Source of the DNA: Chromobotia macracanthus
Taxonomy: Eukaryota; Chordata; Actinopteri; Cypriniformes; Botiidae
DNA: 64,000 bases
Direction of reading: 5' to 3'
Assembly (NCBI GenBank): GCA_036877525.1
Contig: JAZGTH010000109.1
Location: 255,501 to 319,500 of the forward strand
Part shown: positions 1 to 12,500 of the stretch, piece after piece
Position numbering within the stretch: the stretch's first letter is position 1
Layout: every line of letters starts with the position of its first letter
Position numbers and translations under genes: made by a program
The notes under the pieces: generated by a model
Database searches by the model: none
What the model saw: only the letters and a program-made list of their open reading frames with translations
What the model was told of the DNA's origin: nothing

Positions 1-259
1 CAAAATCAGAGAGAGAGAGACAGAGATAAACAGATGCATGATAGCTGCAGTAATAGCTGAAAGGTGTTTGGATGATTATATGGTAATATAAGCTGGTGTG
101 CTCATATGACAGACAATACACGACATCTTGCAAACCCCATCTCTTCAATACCAGAAAAGGAGGCAGTGAGAAAGCAGAAATGAGAATAGCTGTGATGTTT
201 TTTTCTGCTGTGTTTACATGTTTGGCGATAGTGCCAAATTTTTGAAAATATTCTGAAAA
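1..259. other. Single-copy AT-rich DNA, no gene seen
   Basis: Begins with a short GA-rich run (bases 8-30). No exon-like open frame or repeat family recognised. Confidence 0.5.
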
Positions 260-263
260 TATA

Positions 264-316
<53 letters not shown>

Positions 317-319
317 TTC
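260..319. repeat. (TA)n microsatellite
   Basis: About 60 bp of almost pure alternating TA with a few extra A bases at each edge. Open frames across it encode only alternating Tyr-Ile and are meaningless. Such tracts are length-variable and can extrude as cruciforms; that is general knowledge, not shown here. Confidence 0.95.
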
Positions 320-3300
320 TAGCAAATATAATGAAACATGTCAAAAATAGTGAAATGTCATTTTAAGTGATCTTCTCTGGTATATAAAAATAAAAAATGT
401 ACTCTTACCCTATGAGAAGAAATAAAACTTAAATTTATACTTTCTGAAAGGTTACTTTGTATTAAAATGTGTTGGGTTGAGGTATAGAAAATATAGCTGG
501 AGAATTTAATAGCTCAAAATTAAAACAAAAGCCAAATGAAATTTCTCATAATGATGCTAATAAAAATGTGTGTGCATGCTACTGAGTGTCCACACATCCT
601 TTTTTAACCTGTCACAATTCATCATAAATCGAAAAAAAAAATAAAAAAAGACAAAAAGACAAAAATAAACACAAAGATGTATTTGATAAGCTTTCACTCT
701 TTTGAAGATCATTTCACTTAAATAATAACATGCTTTTCCCCCAATGTTTCCTTTAAAAGAGCCAACATGCTACAAATTATTTCTTTCTCATTAAAAAATG
801 AGCTAAACAGGAAGCCCACACTTCAGACGGGCAGCCATGAAAGGCAGCAATGGCTAGCAAACTCTTTTGTCCGTATGATGACTCTGAAGGTTTGATTTTG
901 TATTTCAAATCTGCCTACCTGTCATCAGCCTTTTAACTGTTCATTTATGTGTCAGAAAGAATCATGGCTCTGTGTTTGTGATCACATCATGATGAGACAC
1001 CTGTTTCTGACAGAGAGATGAAGTGAGGGCTTTAATTTAAAAATATGTATTCGGAAAGTCCAAACAGAGTATAAAACCTTTATGACTATTTGATTACTGT
1101 AAGTTAAAGAAGTAAAAAGCAAATGAAAGGATACAAAGAAAAGCAAAAAAAAATCCTTAGGAAGGATTGTTTGTTCATTTGGTACCAGGAAGCAAACATT
1201 GGTTGCTGCAAATGAATTTCTGTTTATTGTATTCTGTATATAATTGACAATTTCTTTCAGCAACAGCTGAAAAGAAAACAAACAACTGAACAGCATCTAT
1301 TATCTCTCTTACATATTCCTTTCCTTTATCTTTTTCCCCATCAATCTGCCTCTCTTTCTGAGTACAGTGAAATATTAATCCTCATTATGTACCACCATGA
1401 GTTTGATATTAACAGCATTAGCCTGGTGTGAGATCACGTAGCATCATGCTGAATATACTCTGCATACAAATGTGACTCCATTTGTGGTATAAAAGTGTGT
1501 GCGTGTTTTTGTCCTCTTCACCACCAGCTGTTCCCATTCACTCTGCATCCTAGTACGGCAGGGATTGGTAATTGGCAATGAGCACATAAAGCTATATCTA
1601 TGCACACTAGTGTGCTGGGTGTAATTGAAAACAGTTTGACACAAATTGGTGTATTTCTTTGCTATGATTTCCTCCCCCTGGGCAGCCTGGCTGTGAAATT
1701 TAGGTTTTGTACGAGAAGACTCAGGAATTGCTGAGAGAATGAGTCAGTGATATTATTACTTTATTAGAATCTTCAAAAAAGAAGCCTTTTATGTATTTTT
1801 TAATAAATAATATTATGTATCTCATTGTGAATATTATGCATTCACAATGAGCATTTCAAGATAATGGTGCCAAAAGCATCTGCAATCTTGAATTTTTTAT
1901 AGCCTGAAGTAGTAAAAAAGTCAGACTTATAGAGAAATGTTTTAAGAAATGAATCTGGAAGTTAGTATTGAAGTTATTGTACCACCCCATCCACGGTGAA
2001 TTTAGCTCACAGCGTATTCTCTCGACTGTGCATGTCCCTGTCCATGATTTTAAAGCCAGACGACCACAGATTCCTGTTTGTGCCTGGGATTTCTCTGTCC
2101 ATGGTCCTGAATCAGTTCTGCTACCTTCTTTCTCCATATTTCTGAATAGGAAACCTGTATCTTTTCTCTTTCCACTGTCATTGAAGGTTTCACTCTAAAA
2201 CAAAAGTAAAAAGTTTTGAAACTGCTCATCTCAGAACAGCAGGGATGTAGAAGAAATCTGTCATTGTGTGCCACTCCCAACAATAATCTAACAAGTTTAT
2301 TAAAGTTTTTATTAGCTTTTCTAACTTAGATCTGACTGAATAAAGGAAATTAAAGAAAAAACACAAATTGTCTTGTCTGTTCCTTGCAATTCTATTAAAT
2401 TTCTCTGTTTATTTTTTTCTTTCTTTTTGTTTCTTTTCTTCTTTACAGCTTTCAGGCACTCAAGTGGTCCTGTCTTCTTTTCCCTGGGAATCTAATAAGA
2501 GCTTGATTGCTTTTCCTAATTATCCTGTTTATTGGTCCTGCAGGCTGCTCCTGTTATTGGTGTAATTAATTTTAGAGATAACTTCTTTTCCATCCAGATT
2601 AGAAATGGCATACAATAACAACATGTCAGTGAAGGCGTGTGTGTGGGGGTTCTCTCTCTCTCTCTGTGTATTAATTAGCACAAGGAACTGTCCCTATAGC
2701 TATGTTTTCTTCCATACTATCACAGTTTTGCAGCCTCACCAGAGCTTGACAAATGTCCTCTCGCTCCTTCAGTGAGTAAAAGCGATAGCACACACCACAG
2801 CTTCCATTTGTCAACTTTCCTGGGAAATCGATACCTGTGCATTTTTATACAATGTCTGGATATTAGAAGGATTTAATTTGAATAATAGATGAATGGCTTT
2901 TAGAGACTGATCCAAATGCACAGTAAAAATACAGAGCAAACCTGATTGGCTAATATGGTATTTAAACCACGACACTTTTTATATCTGTATGGAACATGTT
3001 TAGATTTCTCTAATAAAAACTTGCAGTATATATAGCTGCCCATTAATAAGCTGTGAAACATTTGAAACCTCTACAACCATGTTCTACTTATCTGTAAGCT
3101 CTTCTCAACCCACGGCCACCCATCTCCACAGTTGCACACTTGCAGCTGTTAATTTACCCATACTAGTGTTCTTAAAAGGAGTTAATAAAATCACAGAGCT
3201 TGAGAATGGATGCTGAGCTGGTGCGTGCCACTGACTTATGGGTCTTTGATTTATTCTGCCTACCCTTACTCATGTGGCAGGCCAGAAAGGCAGGTATGAA

Positions 3301-6300
3301 AAGAAAGCTGATCTTTGGCGGATTTGGAGATTCATAAGCAACGATCCCCAGTGCTGAGTTACCAGAAGGCTTAAGTTGAGTGGGAGATGGAAACACACAT
3401 AGGGAGGCTGGAGCCCGGGGCCCCAGGGCCAGATCAATCAGTTATGTTTAGAGCTGAGACAGTAACTGAGCAGTCAGGAGAGACAAGAATGTGAGTGAGA
3501 GAAAGTAGGGGGGAGACATAGGGAAGATGACAAACTAGAAGGAAGATCATATGAGACAGAGGGTCTCATTCACATGTGGTTTGATTTAATATCCTCACGA
3601 ACACCTTTCACGCTCTCTCCCAAAGTAAACAGAACAATAAAATTTGTTACAGTGCAAATAAAGTGACACTGAGAATACTGAACCATGGTAGGGCAGACAG
3701 GTCCCCACATCAGTCACAACCTGTAGTTTAAAGTAGTGCTGTTGGGATTTGACAGTTCCTTATCAGCTACGAATGAGAGGACCAGGAGGATGTAGCATCA
3801 CACTTACTGTAGCTTCCACTGAGAAGTTAATCCTTATAAATATTGAGCATCTTCAGTAAACAGAGGATTAAACACACAGAGCTGAAACACAATCTGTCCC
3901 CGACAGCATTTAGTTTTATATCAGTGGATAAGTAAGGTCATACGTTCAGTAAAGTCCGTTTATTATGAGGAACCAGAGAAAGTACAGCTGATCACCTTAA
4001 GACACACTTCACTGCACAATCTTTTAAACAGCCGTATGGTCCACTGTTCCAAAATAATGAGGCCACATCATTAGTCGGGGCAATAGAGATTTGTAAATGA
4101 AGTTATATCTGCTGCTTTTTGGATAATATTGTTGCAAATGGATATTAGTTCTAATACGCCAAGCCATTTTGTTTCTGCTTTCTTAAATGTCACCAGTGAA
4201 ATGGTTGCACAATTTAATTTAACGAACAGACATCAACCTTTAACATCTGCTGTACTCCTGTTCATTAAACCAGTGTCGATACTGTTTCAGAACTAAACTT
4301 TAATCAGCATCTACTAGAGCATAGCTTATTTGATTTAGTTTAGAATCTATTTACTGCTTTTGATTTAACTTAAAAGTATTTATCTTATAATAAACCAGCC
4401 CAGTTTATGTGACCTTGTACGGCATGTCAAACGCATACTGATGTTACTAAGGCAGGCTAAAATAAATTCATAGTCAAGAGGTGTTCATGCATTTAAAGTG
4501 AAACTTTTCTTGCATGCATTCATTACAAATGGCATTCACACATCTTTTGCAATAACAACATACTGTTAATGTACAAATAATCTCCTTACTGAGTAAATCT
4601 CCTTACTCCTTACAGACTACTTCTGATTATCATATGGACACTTGACATTTATTGACTACTTTTCTTCTCTATTAACTTTCACTACTTTTCCGAGGAACTG
4701 TCAAGATTCACACAGAACAGAGCCGAAAGACAGACACATTAAAACGCTAAGTTACAGAATGAAGGAGTGCTTCAATGCAGCCTAATCCTCCTATAAGCCT
4801 CCTGTGAGAGCTTTAGAATTTTTAAAAATTACAGAATTTTTAAATATAGACCAATACAGCAAGTAGACTGAAAGTTATGTGGAGTGGGATTTGAAAATTA
4901 CAAACTGAGAGGTAAATTTAGGTTACAAGCCCTAACCCTAACTGGAGGATGAACTGACCAGCCAATGAAGGCAGAAGCCCTTCGCACCTGTGCTGCATGT
5001 GGTGAACTTAGGCTTCAGTTGCTTTGTCTGTCTGAGGTAGAGGATGGATACCGATATGCATTTTCAGCAGGACAGTGAAATTTAACATACCTATTTTCTG
5101 AACGTTCTAGACATACATCTACTGTTACGTCTAATACATCTGCTGTTAAGGTCAAAGCAGAAATCAGCAGAAATTGGAGGTGAATAGTGATACTTTTACG
5201 ACACATTAACACACAAAGATACAAATTCATGCAAGCAGACATAGCATGTAGAAATCTTTCTAAGCTTGGTAAACCTGGGGCGAACTAAATGGATTCATCC
5301 TGGAAATCCAAGCTTTGACAGGACCAAGACCATGAAATGCATGCAGAAAATGGGCTTTGTATAGAACAAAGCATCTTGTGTTAGCGCAGGAGATAAAACC
5401 GTTTAAACCACTTTAAGTGGTTTAAAGTGGCACTTGATGAACTGACATGGCAAAACGTTCTTGATGGTTTTGCCTAGCACAAACTGTTTTGCTACTATTA
5501 ATATTTACTTCAGCTGACAGACTGCTGTTGCATTTTATTACAAGTGGGTGTCAGTGTAATGTTGTTTATGGGTCCTTTAGACCAAAGGCCAAACACAAAC
5601 TTCTGTTACTTTCCTGTTGAACAACTAAATAAACTGAGGTAATTATGGTTCCCTGATATTTATGACTGATGCAATCTAGGAGCACATTTTGATTTAAAGT
5701 CATTTTAATTAATATCTACATGACCGTTTATTAACATGGATTATATCGCCAGAGGACACTGATAAATAACTGCAACATTTATTTTATTTCTGCACATCAA
5801 TCCTAGTTTGATTTTAATAACAGGGTTCAGTCTGTTTAAAGAGCCAGCATGCTTTTATTTTTTATGTTTTTTAACTGAATGTGGCTAAACTCTGGTTAAC
5901 TCGTGGACTTAAAATTTGAAGAATTACAGACTTGTTTTTTAGTCTTACAGTATTTTGTATGTAATGGTATAGAATTACGCATCCAACAGTACAGTATTGC
6001 CCATCTTTAATATCTCAATTGTTTGACAGTAGTTATTAGACAGTAATTATTTTGCTTAAGTCTGCAATTAAAAGTCTACATTATTGAAAGTTTCAATATA
6101 AAGCAATTTTTGGAGAAACATCTAGAGTTGATACTGAGAAACCATAATCTTACCTAACCTAACCAAATCTTGATACAACAAAGGAGTCTCTAAGCAATAA
6201 CATTTTCCTCTGGGTAGGTTTAAAAGAAACAGTACAGCTGCACAGTACAGCTGTTTCTTTTTATACTGACTGTGCCAACACAGATCAAAATGAAACATTA

Positions 6301-9300
6301 CTCCAACCTTTTTTTTTTTAATTACTACTACTAATAAAATCTGAACCTTCTGCATTAACATACATATGTGAATAGAATTGCTCTGACCATAAGAGCATAA
6401 GCTTTGTTAAAATATGTTAACTTCACACAGGTAAACATTAAAAAGCCATTTGCAAATATGAGCTGGAATAATGAAAAAATATTTTATGTATATATGTGAA
6501 TAAAGGAAAGAAGAAACTTTTTGTGTGTGAGAACGGCTGCTTTATTAGTGGGGCTGTTAGGGTTAGGCCGTATGAGGTGCTCAGAAAGTATGACATACAG
6601 GTGCACAAGGATATTTAAGCAGCCCCTGCTGACCAACAAAACAAAACTCAGCTATTCCTCCTTTTTCTATTAAACCCACATACACACAAATATCCCAATT
6701 CCCAAAGCTACAGATGCATTTAAAAACCTAAAGGACCAAATATGTTACCCTGTGATGAGGTTATAGGGTGTGCTTCAATAATTTTTTAAGCCATTTTCCG
6801 AACAACATGCTCTCTTGTCTTTTGAAAACACCTCTATTTGGTTATCATGCTATATAGAGGGATCCTCTGTAAATGCTAGTGTCTTCCTGCTAACCAAATG
6901 TGTCCTTTCTAATGGAGGACAGACAGAGGCAAGATCAGCACGAGGCCAAACAGATTGATGTAGAACTGTTGGCTCTTCATATCCGAACAAACTTCCCCTT
7001 TTCCCTGAACCTCCAATTCTTATATCACCATATAAAGTGACTTCCCCAGAGGGTTAAGGTTACAAAATGATCTCTCAAGAAAGACACAATCTCAGCCTTT
7101 CTCCTGAGTGAACTCTGGGTGTCAAACTCTGGGTAGGGAGACGATTGTCACTTGTAGGACATCAATGAAACATTGTCACATAGTCCTTAAAGCTTTCCCA
7201 AGGGTTCCGCTCACTGTGCATGCTAACGTGCACATGGAAATCGCTAACTGTGTAATGACTGTGAGAGAAAAGAGAGCTGGGTGATCTTCTCAGCTGACCC
7301 AGGTGTGTTGTGTGTCTATTTGTAAAAGCAGGAAGATGAAGATGACACTAATTTTGTTTTCATGTGTGGCTTTTTAATCCTCCCAGATTACTTTATAGCC
7401 AAGTTGAAGACGTCTTGCCCCTGGCTACCTCGCATCCTAGACAACCTAACTCATCTGCCAAACACACTTCAATGCCAAAGACATTTCCAGATCAAGCATC
7501 GGCATCATTAGCACATGCGCCGTGTACACTAACAGCAGGTATCACACTGGGACCTACATACAAAAAAAAAGACAGCCATATATATGTGGATTAAAATAAT
7601 GTATGTGAAAAACAGCTCTGTCTTTTGTGCTAAAAGATATATAGACATGTTTTAACACACAACAGTAACTGTTGATAAACGTCGTCATTTGCTAACTGAC
7701 TTCCTGTGTATTTAGACATGAGTAATTTACTTTTTATTGAAGGTTTGTGTGATTTAATTTATTGACAGTTTTTAACAGTGATGATTCATTGATGAAAAAA
7801 TTGTATCTTAGAGATTCTCAAAAAATGAAAACTTTAATTTCTGTCTCGTCTAAAAAATAAACTGGTTTTGCATGTTTAAAAACGCGACGACATTTAAACC
7901 ACAGCAAAATCCATGGTAGAGCAGTAAAGTGAACAACATTGCCACTTATCACCATATTTTAATGATATAGACTTTAAAGTTAGAAGCAGGATCATCACTG
8001 GGGAACAATAGGTAAAACTGTCCTGAAGAGAGGGGGTCCCCAAAGATTTTGTCCAGGGCTCCATGGAATTTAGTGATGGGCCCCAAACCATTTCCATGTG
8101 TTTCATGGTCTTTAGTGACATCAACACTTTGTCAAATTTAAGTAAAAATATATACAGTATATATACATTAGGTTATACCTTATGTAACATCACTGGTTAT
8201 TACTAAAATATGACTGGCTGTAAGATGATAAATAAAAGAACTACAGGAGAGAGAACAGCCATTATAATCAATGATGGCGTCCTGCATTCTGTCCTGCCGA
8301 TGTTCTTGCCTGCCCTGAATATTGATGCACAGCAGGAGGAGAGAGGGAGTGGGTGGATGCCATCCCTGCTGGCCCCTCCAAGCCCATGTTGCCACTTAGG
8401 CCACGTCTCCTTGGCAGGACGGCAGATACATAATTGACCTGCATAAGAGCCATTTGCTTCATTTGATTACAGCCACATTAATCAGATCAGACAGGCAGCA
8501 ATGGCCTAGTTGCCCTTGAAAACTGTGGCGGGAATACAAGGCTGCTATCTGTATGAGCATCAGAGGTATTAGACTGTGCCAAGACTAGTTTTTGCATGAG
8601 GGAGGGTGCAGAGGGGTGCAGACCTGGGGTCAATTACTCTCGATGTGACATTTGCAATAAGGAACTAAATAAAATCTAATTGGCTGAGCTGTTTTGCTGG
8701 ATGGTCCATTATGACGAGATGCTCTTCCACAAGTGAAATAGCTGTTATAATCAGGGCTGTAATATCACAAATGGCCTACAGTAATTGCAGGATGGCATGG
8801 TGGGGAACAATAATAAAAGGGTTACTGAAGATGTTTGTGTTCAGTTGAGGAGCAAACTGCCTTCATTTACAACACATAGAGAGTCTGCGTGTGAGTGTTC
8901 ATGTCCGCATGCACTTTTGACCCAGATTTTGGCCATTTATTTTCAGATCTGGATACTTATGTAGTAACGCATGAATGCTAATGAGAAGCACACATATACA
9001 AACAGTCTTATACAAAATGGAAGGTTATGGAAAGAGAAATAAACTAATGACACAAAAGCATTCACACAAAATCCAAGTCAATGCTCCACCATATTAACTA
9101 ACTAACTAATTGACTAACTTCTTTAACAAACAAACAAATAAATAAATAGATTTGCTTAGCTAATTTAACTTTGTACGGGCTTAACATCTCTCTCTCTCCT
9201 TAGTTTTGGTTATGTGTTTAATGTGTGTATGTTTATGTAAAGTTATATGTTATGTTTCCCCTGTAGTGTAGTTTAATAAACACCCATATTTATTCACCCT

Positions 9301-9450
9301 TGATTGTTGCTGTGTTTAATGCTCACAAATAAGGTCACTTAAACTGTGTTCAATCTTTTTACATGCTGTAAAGTCCTGTTAAAGCAGAGAAGTGTTGTTT
9401 TCAAGGCCAGACAAATAATGTTTCTTAGATTCAATAAGACCGCACATGCA
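320..9450. other. Long single-copy noncoding stretch
   Basis: AT-rich DNA with stop codons in all frames; no open frame exceeds about 95 codons and none resembles a known protein. Small items seen: an A-rich tract near 630-670, (TC)n at 2651-2666, two head-to-tail CCCTAA units near 4929, a 25-base palindrome at 5402-5426, and tetranucleotide-like CTAA, AAAC and AAAT runs at about 9095-9150. A pyrimidine-rich run ending in CAG at about 2400-2449 resembles a 3' splice site, but no convincing exon follows. A less repetitive segment at about 8455-8830 is discussed as a possible conserved noncoding element. Confidence 0.5.
5402..5426. repeat. 25-base perfect palindrome
   Basis: Arms TTTAAACCACTT (5402-5413) and AAGTGGTTTAAA (5415-5426) are exact reverse complements around one central T. 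It can form a hairpin or cruciform or bind a symmetric protein. No function is shown; an isolated palindrome of this length could arise by chance in a 64-kb AT-rich window, though rarely. Confidence 0.8.
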
Positions 9451-9455
9451 CTCGC
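9451..9455. repeat. 5' target-site duplication CTCGC
   Basis: The five bases CTCGC lie directly before the TGTCAGG terminus and recur directly after the CCTGACA terminus at 20939-20943. Five-base duplications are typical of retroviral-type (Gypsy/ERV) integration. The predicted unoccupied site would read GCACTCGCTGGACG. Confidence 0.85.
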
Positions 9456-9520
9456 TGTCAGGATCCTGGCTCCTGTTCTGAGTATTTCTAGATTATCTTG
9501 CCAGGATCCTGTCATACCCT
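9456..9520 (+). other. 5' end of the LTR-like element
   Basis: Sixty-five bases of non-tandem sequence between the TGTCAGG terminus and the first full 89-bp unit. It contains CAGGATCCTG twice (from 9459 and from 9502), an internal near-duplication suggesting that the seed of the neighbouring array was already partly repeated. This should be the start of U3 if the LTR reading is right. Confidence 0.6.
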
Positions 9521-12500
9521 GTGTTTAGTGTCAGAGCGTGTTGTTTAGATCCTGACTTCTTCTAGTCTTGGTTCTTGTTTCTTGGAGTCTGGATCTGAAC
9601 TCATGCTCTGTGTTTAGTGTCAGAGCGTGTTGTTTAGATCCTGACTTCTTCTAGTCTTGGTTCTTGTTTCTTGGAGTCTGGATCTGAACTCATGCTCTGT
9701 GTTTAGTGTCAGAGCGTGTTGTTTAGATCCTGACTTCTTCTAGTCTTGGTTCTTGTTTCTTGGAGTCTGGATCTGAACTCATGCTCTGTGTTTAGTGTCA
9801 GAGCGTGTTGTTTAGATCCTGACTTCTTCTAGTCTTGGTTCTTGTTTCTTGGGTCTGGATCTGAACTCATGCTCTGTGTTTAGTGTCAGAGCGTGTTGTT
9901 TAGATCCGGACTTCTTCTAGTCTTGGTTCTTGTTTCTTGGAGTCTGGATCTGAACTCATGCTCTGTGTTTAGTGTCAGAGCGTGTTGTTTAGATCCTGAC
10001 TTCTTCTAGTCTTGGTTCTTGTTTCTTGGAGTCTGGATCTGAACTCATGCTCTGTGTTTAGTGTCAGAGCGTGTTGTTTAGATCCTGACTTCTTCTAGTC
10101 TTGGTTCTTGTTTCTTGGAGTCTGGATCTGAACTCATGCTCTGTGTTTAGTGTCAGAGCGTGTTGTTTAGATCCTGACTTCTTCTAGTCTTGGTTCTTGT
10201 TTCTTGGAGTCTGGATCTGAACTCATGCTCTGTGTTTAGTGTCAGAGCGTGTTGTTTAGATCCTGACTTCTTCTAGTCTTGGTTCTTGTTTCTTGGAGTC
10301 TGGATCTGAACTCATGCTCTGTGTTTAGTGTCAGAGCGTGTTGTTTTGATCCTGACTTCTTCTAGTCTTGGTTCTTGTTTCTTGGAGTCTGGATCTGAAC
10401 TCATGCTCTGTGTTTAGTGTCAGAGCGTGTTGTTTAGATCCTGACTTCTTCTAGTCTTGGTTCTTGTTTCTTGGAGTCTGGATCTGAACTCATGCTCTGT
10501 GTTTAGTGTCAGAGCGTGTTGTTTAGATCCTGACTTCTTCTAGTCTTGGTTCTTGTTTCTTGGAGTCTGGATCTGAACTCATGCTCTGTGTTTAGTGTCA
10601 GAGCGTGTTGTTTAGATCCTGACTTCTTCTAGTCTTGGTTCTTGTTTCTTGGAGTCTGGATCTGAACTCATGCTCTGTGTTTAGTGTCAGAGCGTGTTGT
10701 TTAGATCCTGACTTCTTCTAGTCTTGGTTCTTGTTTCTTGGAGTCTGGATCTGAACTCATGCTCTGTGTTTAGTGTCAGAGCGTGTTGTTTAGATCCTGA
10801 CTTCTTCTAGTCTTGGTTCTTGTTTCTTGGAGTCTGGATCTGAACTCATGCTCTGTGTTTAGTGTCAGAGCGTGTTGTTTAGATCCTGACTTCTTCTAGT
10901 CTTGGTTCTTGTTTCTTGGAGTCTGGATCTGAACTCATGCTCTGTGTTTAGTGTCAGAGCGTGTTGTTTAGATCCTGACTTCTTCTAGTCTTGGTTCTTG
11001 TTTCTTGGAGTCTGGATCTGAACTCATGCTCTGTGTTTAGTGTCAGAGCGTGTTGTTTTGATCCTGACTTCTTCTAGTCTTGGTTCTTGTTTCTTGGAGT
11101 CTGGATCTGAACTCATGCTCTGTGTTTAGTGTCAGAGCGTGTTGTTTAGATCCTGACTTCTTCTAGTCTTGGTTCTTGTTTCTTGGGTCTGGATCTGAAC
11201 TCATGCTTTGTGTTTAGTGTCAGAGCGTGTTGTTTAGATCCTGACTTCTTCTAGTCTTGGTTCTTGTTTCTTGGAGTCTGGATCTGAACTCATGCTCTGT
11301 GTTTAGTGTCAGAGCGTGTTGTTTAGATCCTGACTTCTTCTAGTCTTGGTTCTTGTTTCTTGGGTCTGGATCTGAACTCATGCTCTGTGTTTAGTGTCAG
11401 AGCGTGTTGTTTAGATCCGGACTTCTTCTAGTCTTGGTTCTTGTTTCTTGGAGTCTGGATTTGAACTCATGCTCTGTGTTTAGTGTCAGAGCGTGTTGTT
11501 TAGATCCTGACTTCTTCTAGTCTTGGTTCTTGTTTCTTGGGTCTGGATCTGAACTCATGCTCTGTGTTTAGTGTCAGAGCGTGTTGTTTAGATCCTGACT
11601 TCTTCTAGTCTTGGTTCTTGTTTCTTGGGTCTGGATCTGAACTCATGCTCTGTGTTTAGTGTCAGAGCGTGTTGTTTAGATCCTGACTTCTTCTAGTCTT
11701 GGTTCTTGTTTCTTGGAGTCTGGATCTGAACTCATGCTCTGTGTTTAGTGTCAGAGCGTGTTGTTTAGATCCTGACTTCTTCTAGTCTTGGTTCTTGTTT
11801 CTTGGGTCTGGATCTGAACTCATGCTCTGTGTTTAGTGTCAGAGCGTGTTGTTTTGATCCTGACTTCTTCTAGTCTTGGTTCTTGTTTCTTGGAGTCTGG
11901 ATCTGAACTCATGCTCTGTGTTTAGTGTCAGAGCGTGTTGTTTTGATCCTGACTTCTTCTAGTCTTGGTTCTTGTTTCTTGGAGTCTGGATCTGAACTCA
12001 TGCTCTGTGTTTAGTGTCAGAGCGTGTTGTTTTGATCCTGACTTCTTCTAGTCTTGGTTCTTGTTTCTTGGAGTCTGGATCTGAACTCATGCTCTGTGTT
12101 TAGTGTCAGCGTGTTGTTTAGATCCGGACTTCTTCTAGTCTTGGTTCTTGTTTCTTGGAGTCTGGATCTGAACTCATGCTCTGTGTTTAGTGTCAGAGCG
12201 TGTTGTTTTGATCCTGACTTCTTCTAGTCTTGGTTCTTGTTTCTTGGAGTCTGGATCTGAACTCATGCTCTGTGTTTAGTGTCAGAGCGTGTTGTTTAGA
12301 TCCTGACTTCTTCTAGTCTTGGTTCTTGTTTCTTGGAGTCTGGATCTGAACTCATGCTCTGTGTTTAGTGTCAGAGCGTGTTGTTTAGATCCTGACTTCT
12401 TCTAGTCTTGGTTCTTGTTTCTTGGGTCTGGATCTGAACTCATGCTCTGTGTTTAGTGTCAGAGCGTGTTGTTTAGATCCTGACTTCTTCTAGTCTTGGT

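Noticed and set aside
2390..2570. Polypyrimidine tract and CAG resembling a 3' splice site followed by an open frame
   Set aside because: The frame has no recognisable protein and no good donor site in phase. Pyrimidine tracts are common in this sequence.
4925..4945. Telomere-like CCCTAACCCTAA (also near 24870 and 41811)
   Set aside because: Only one or two units each; too short to indicate an interstitial telomere or chromosome fusion.
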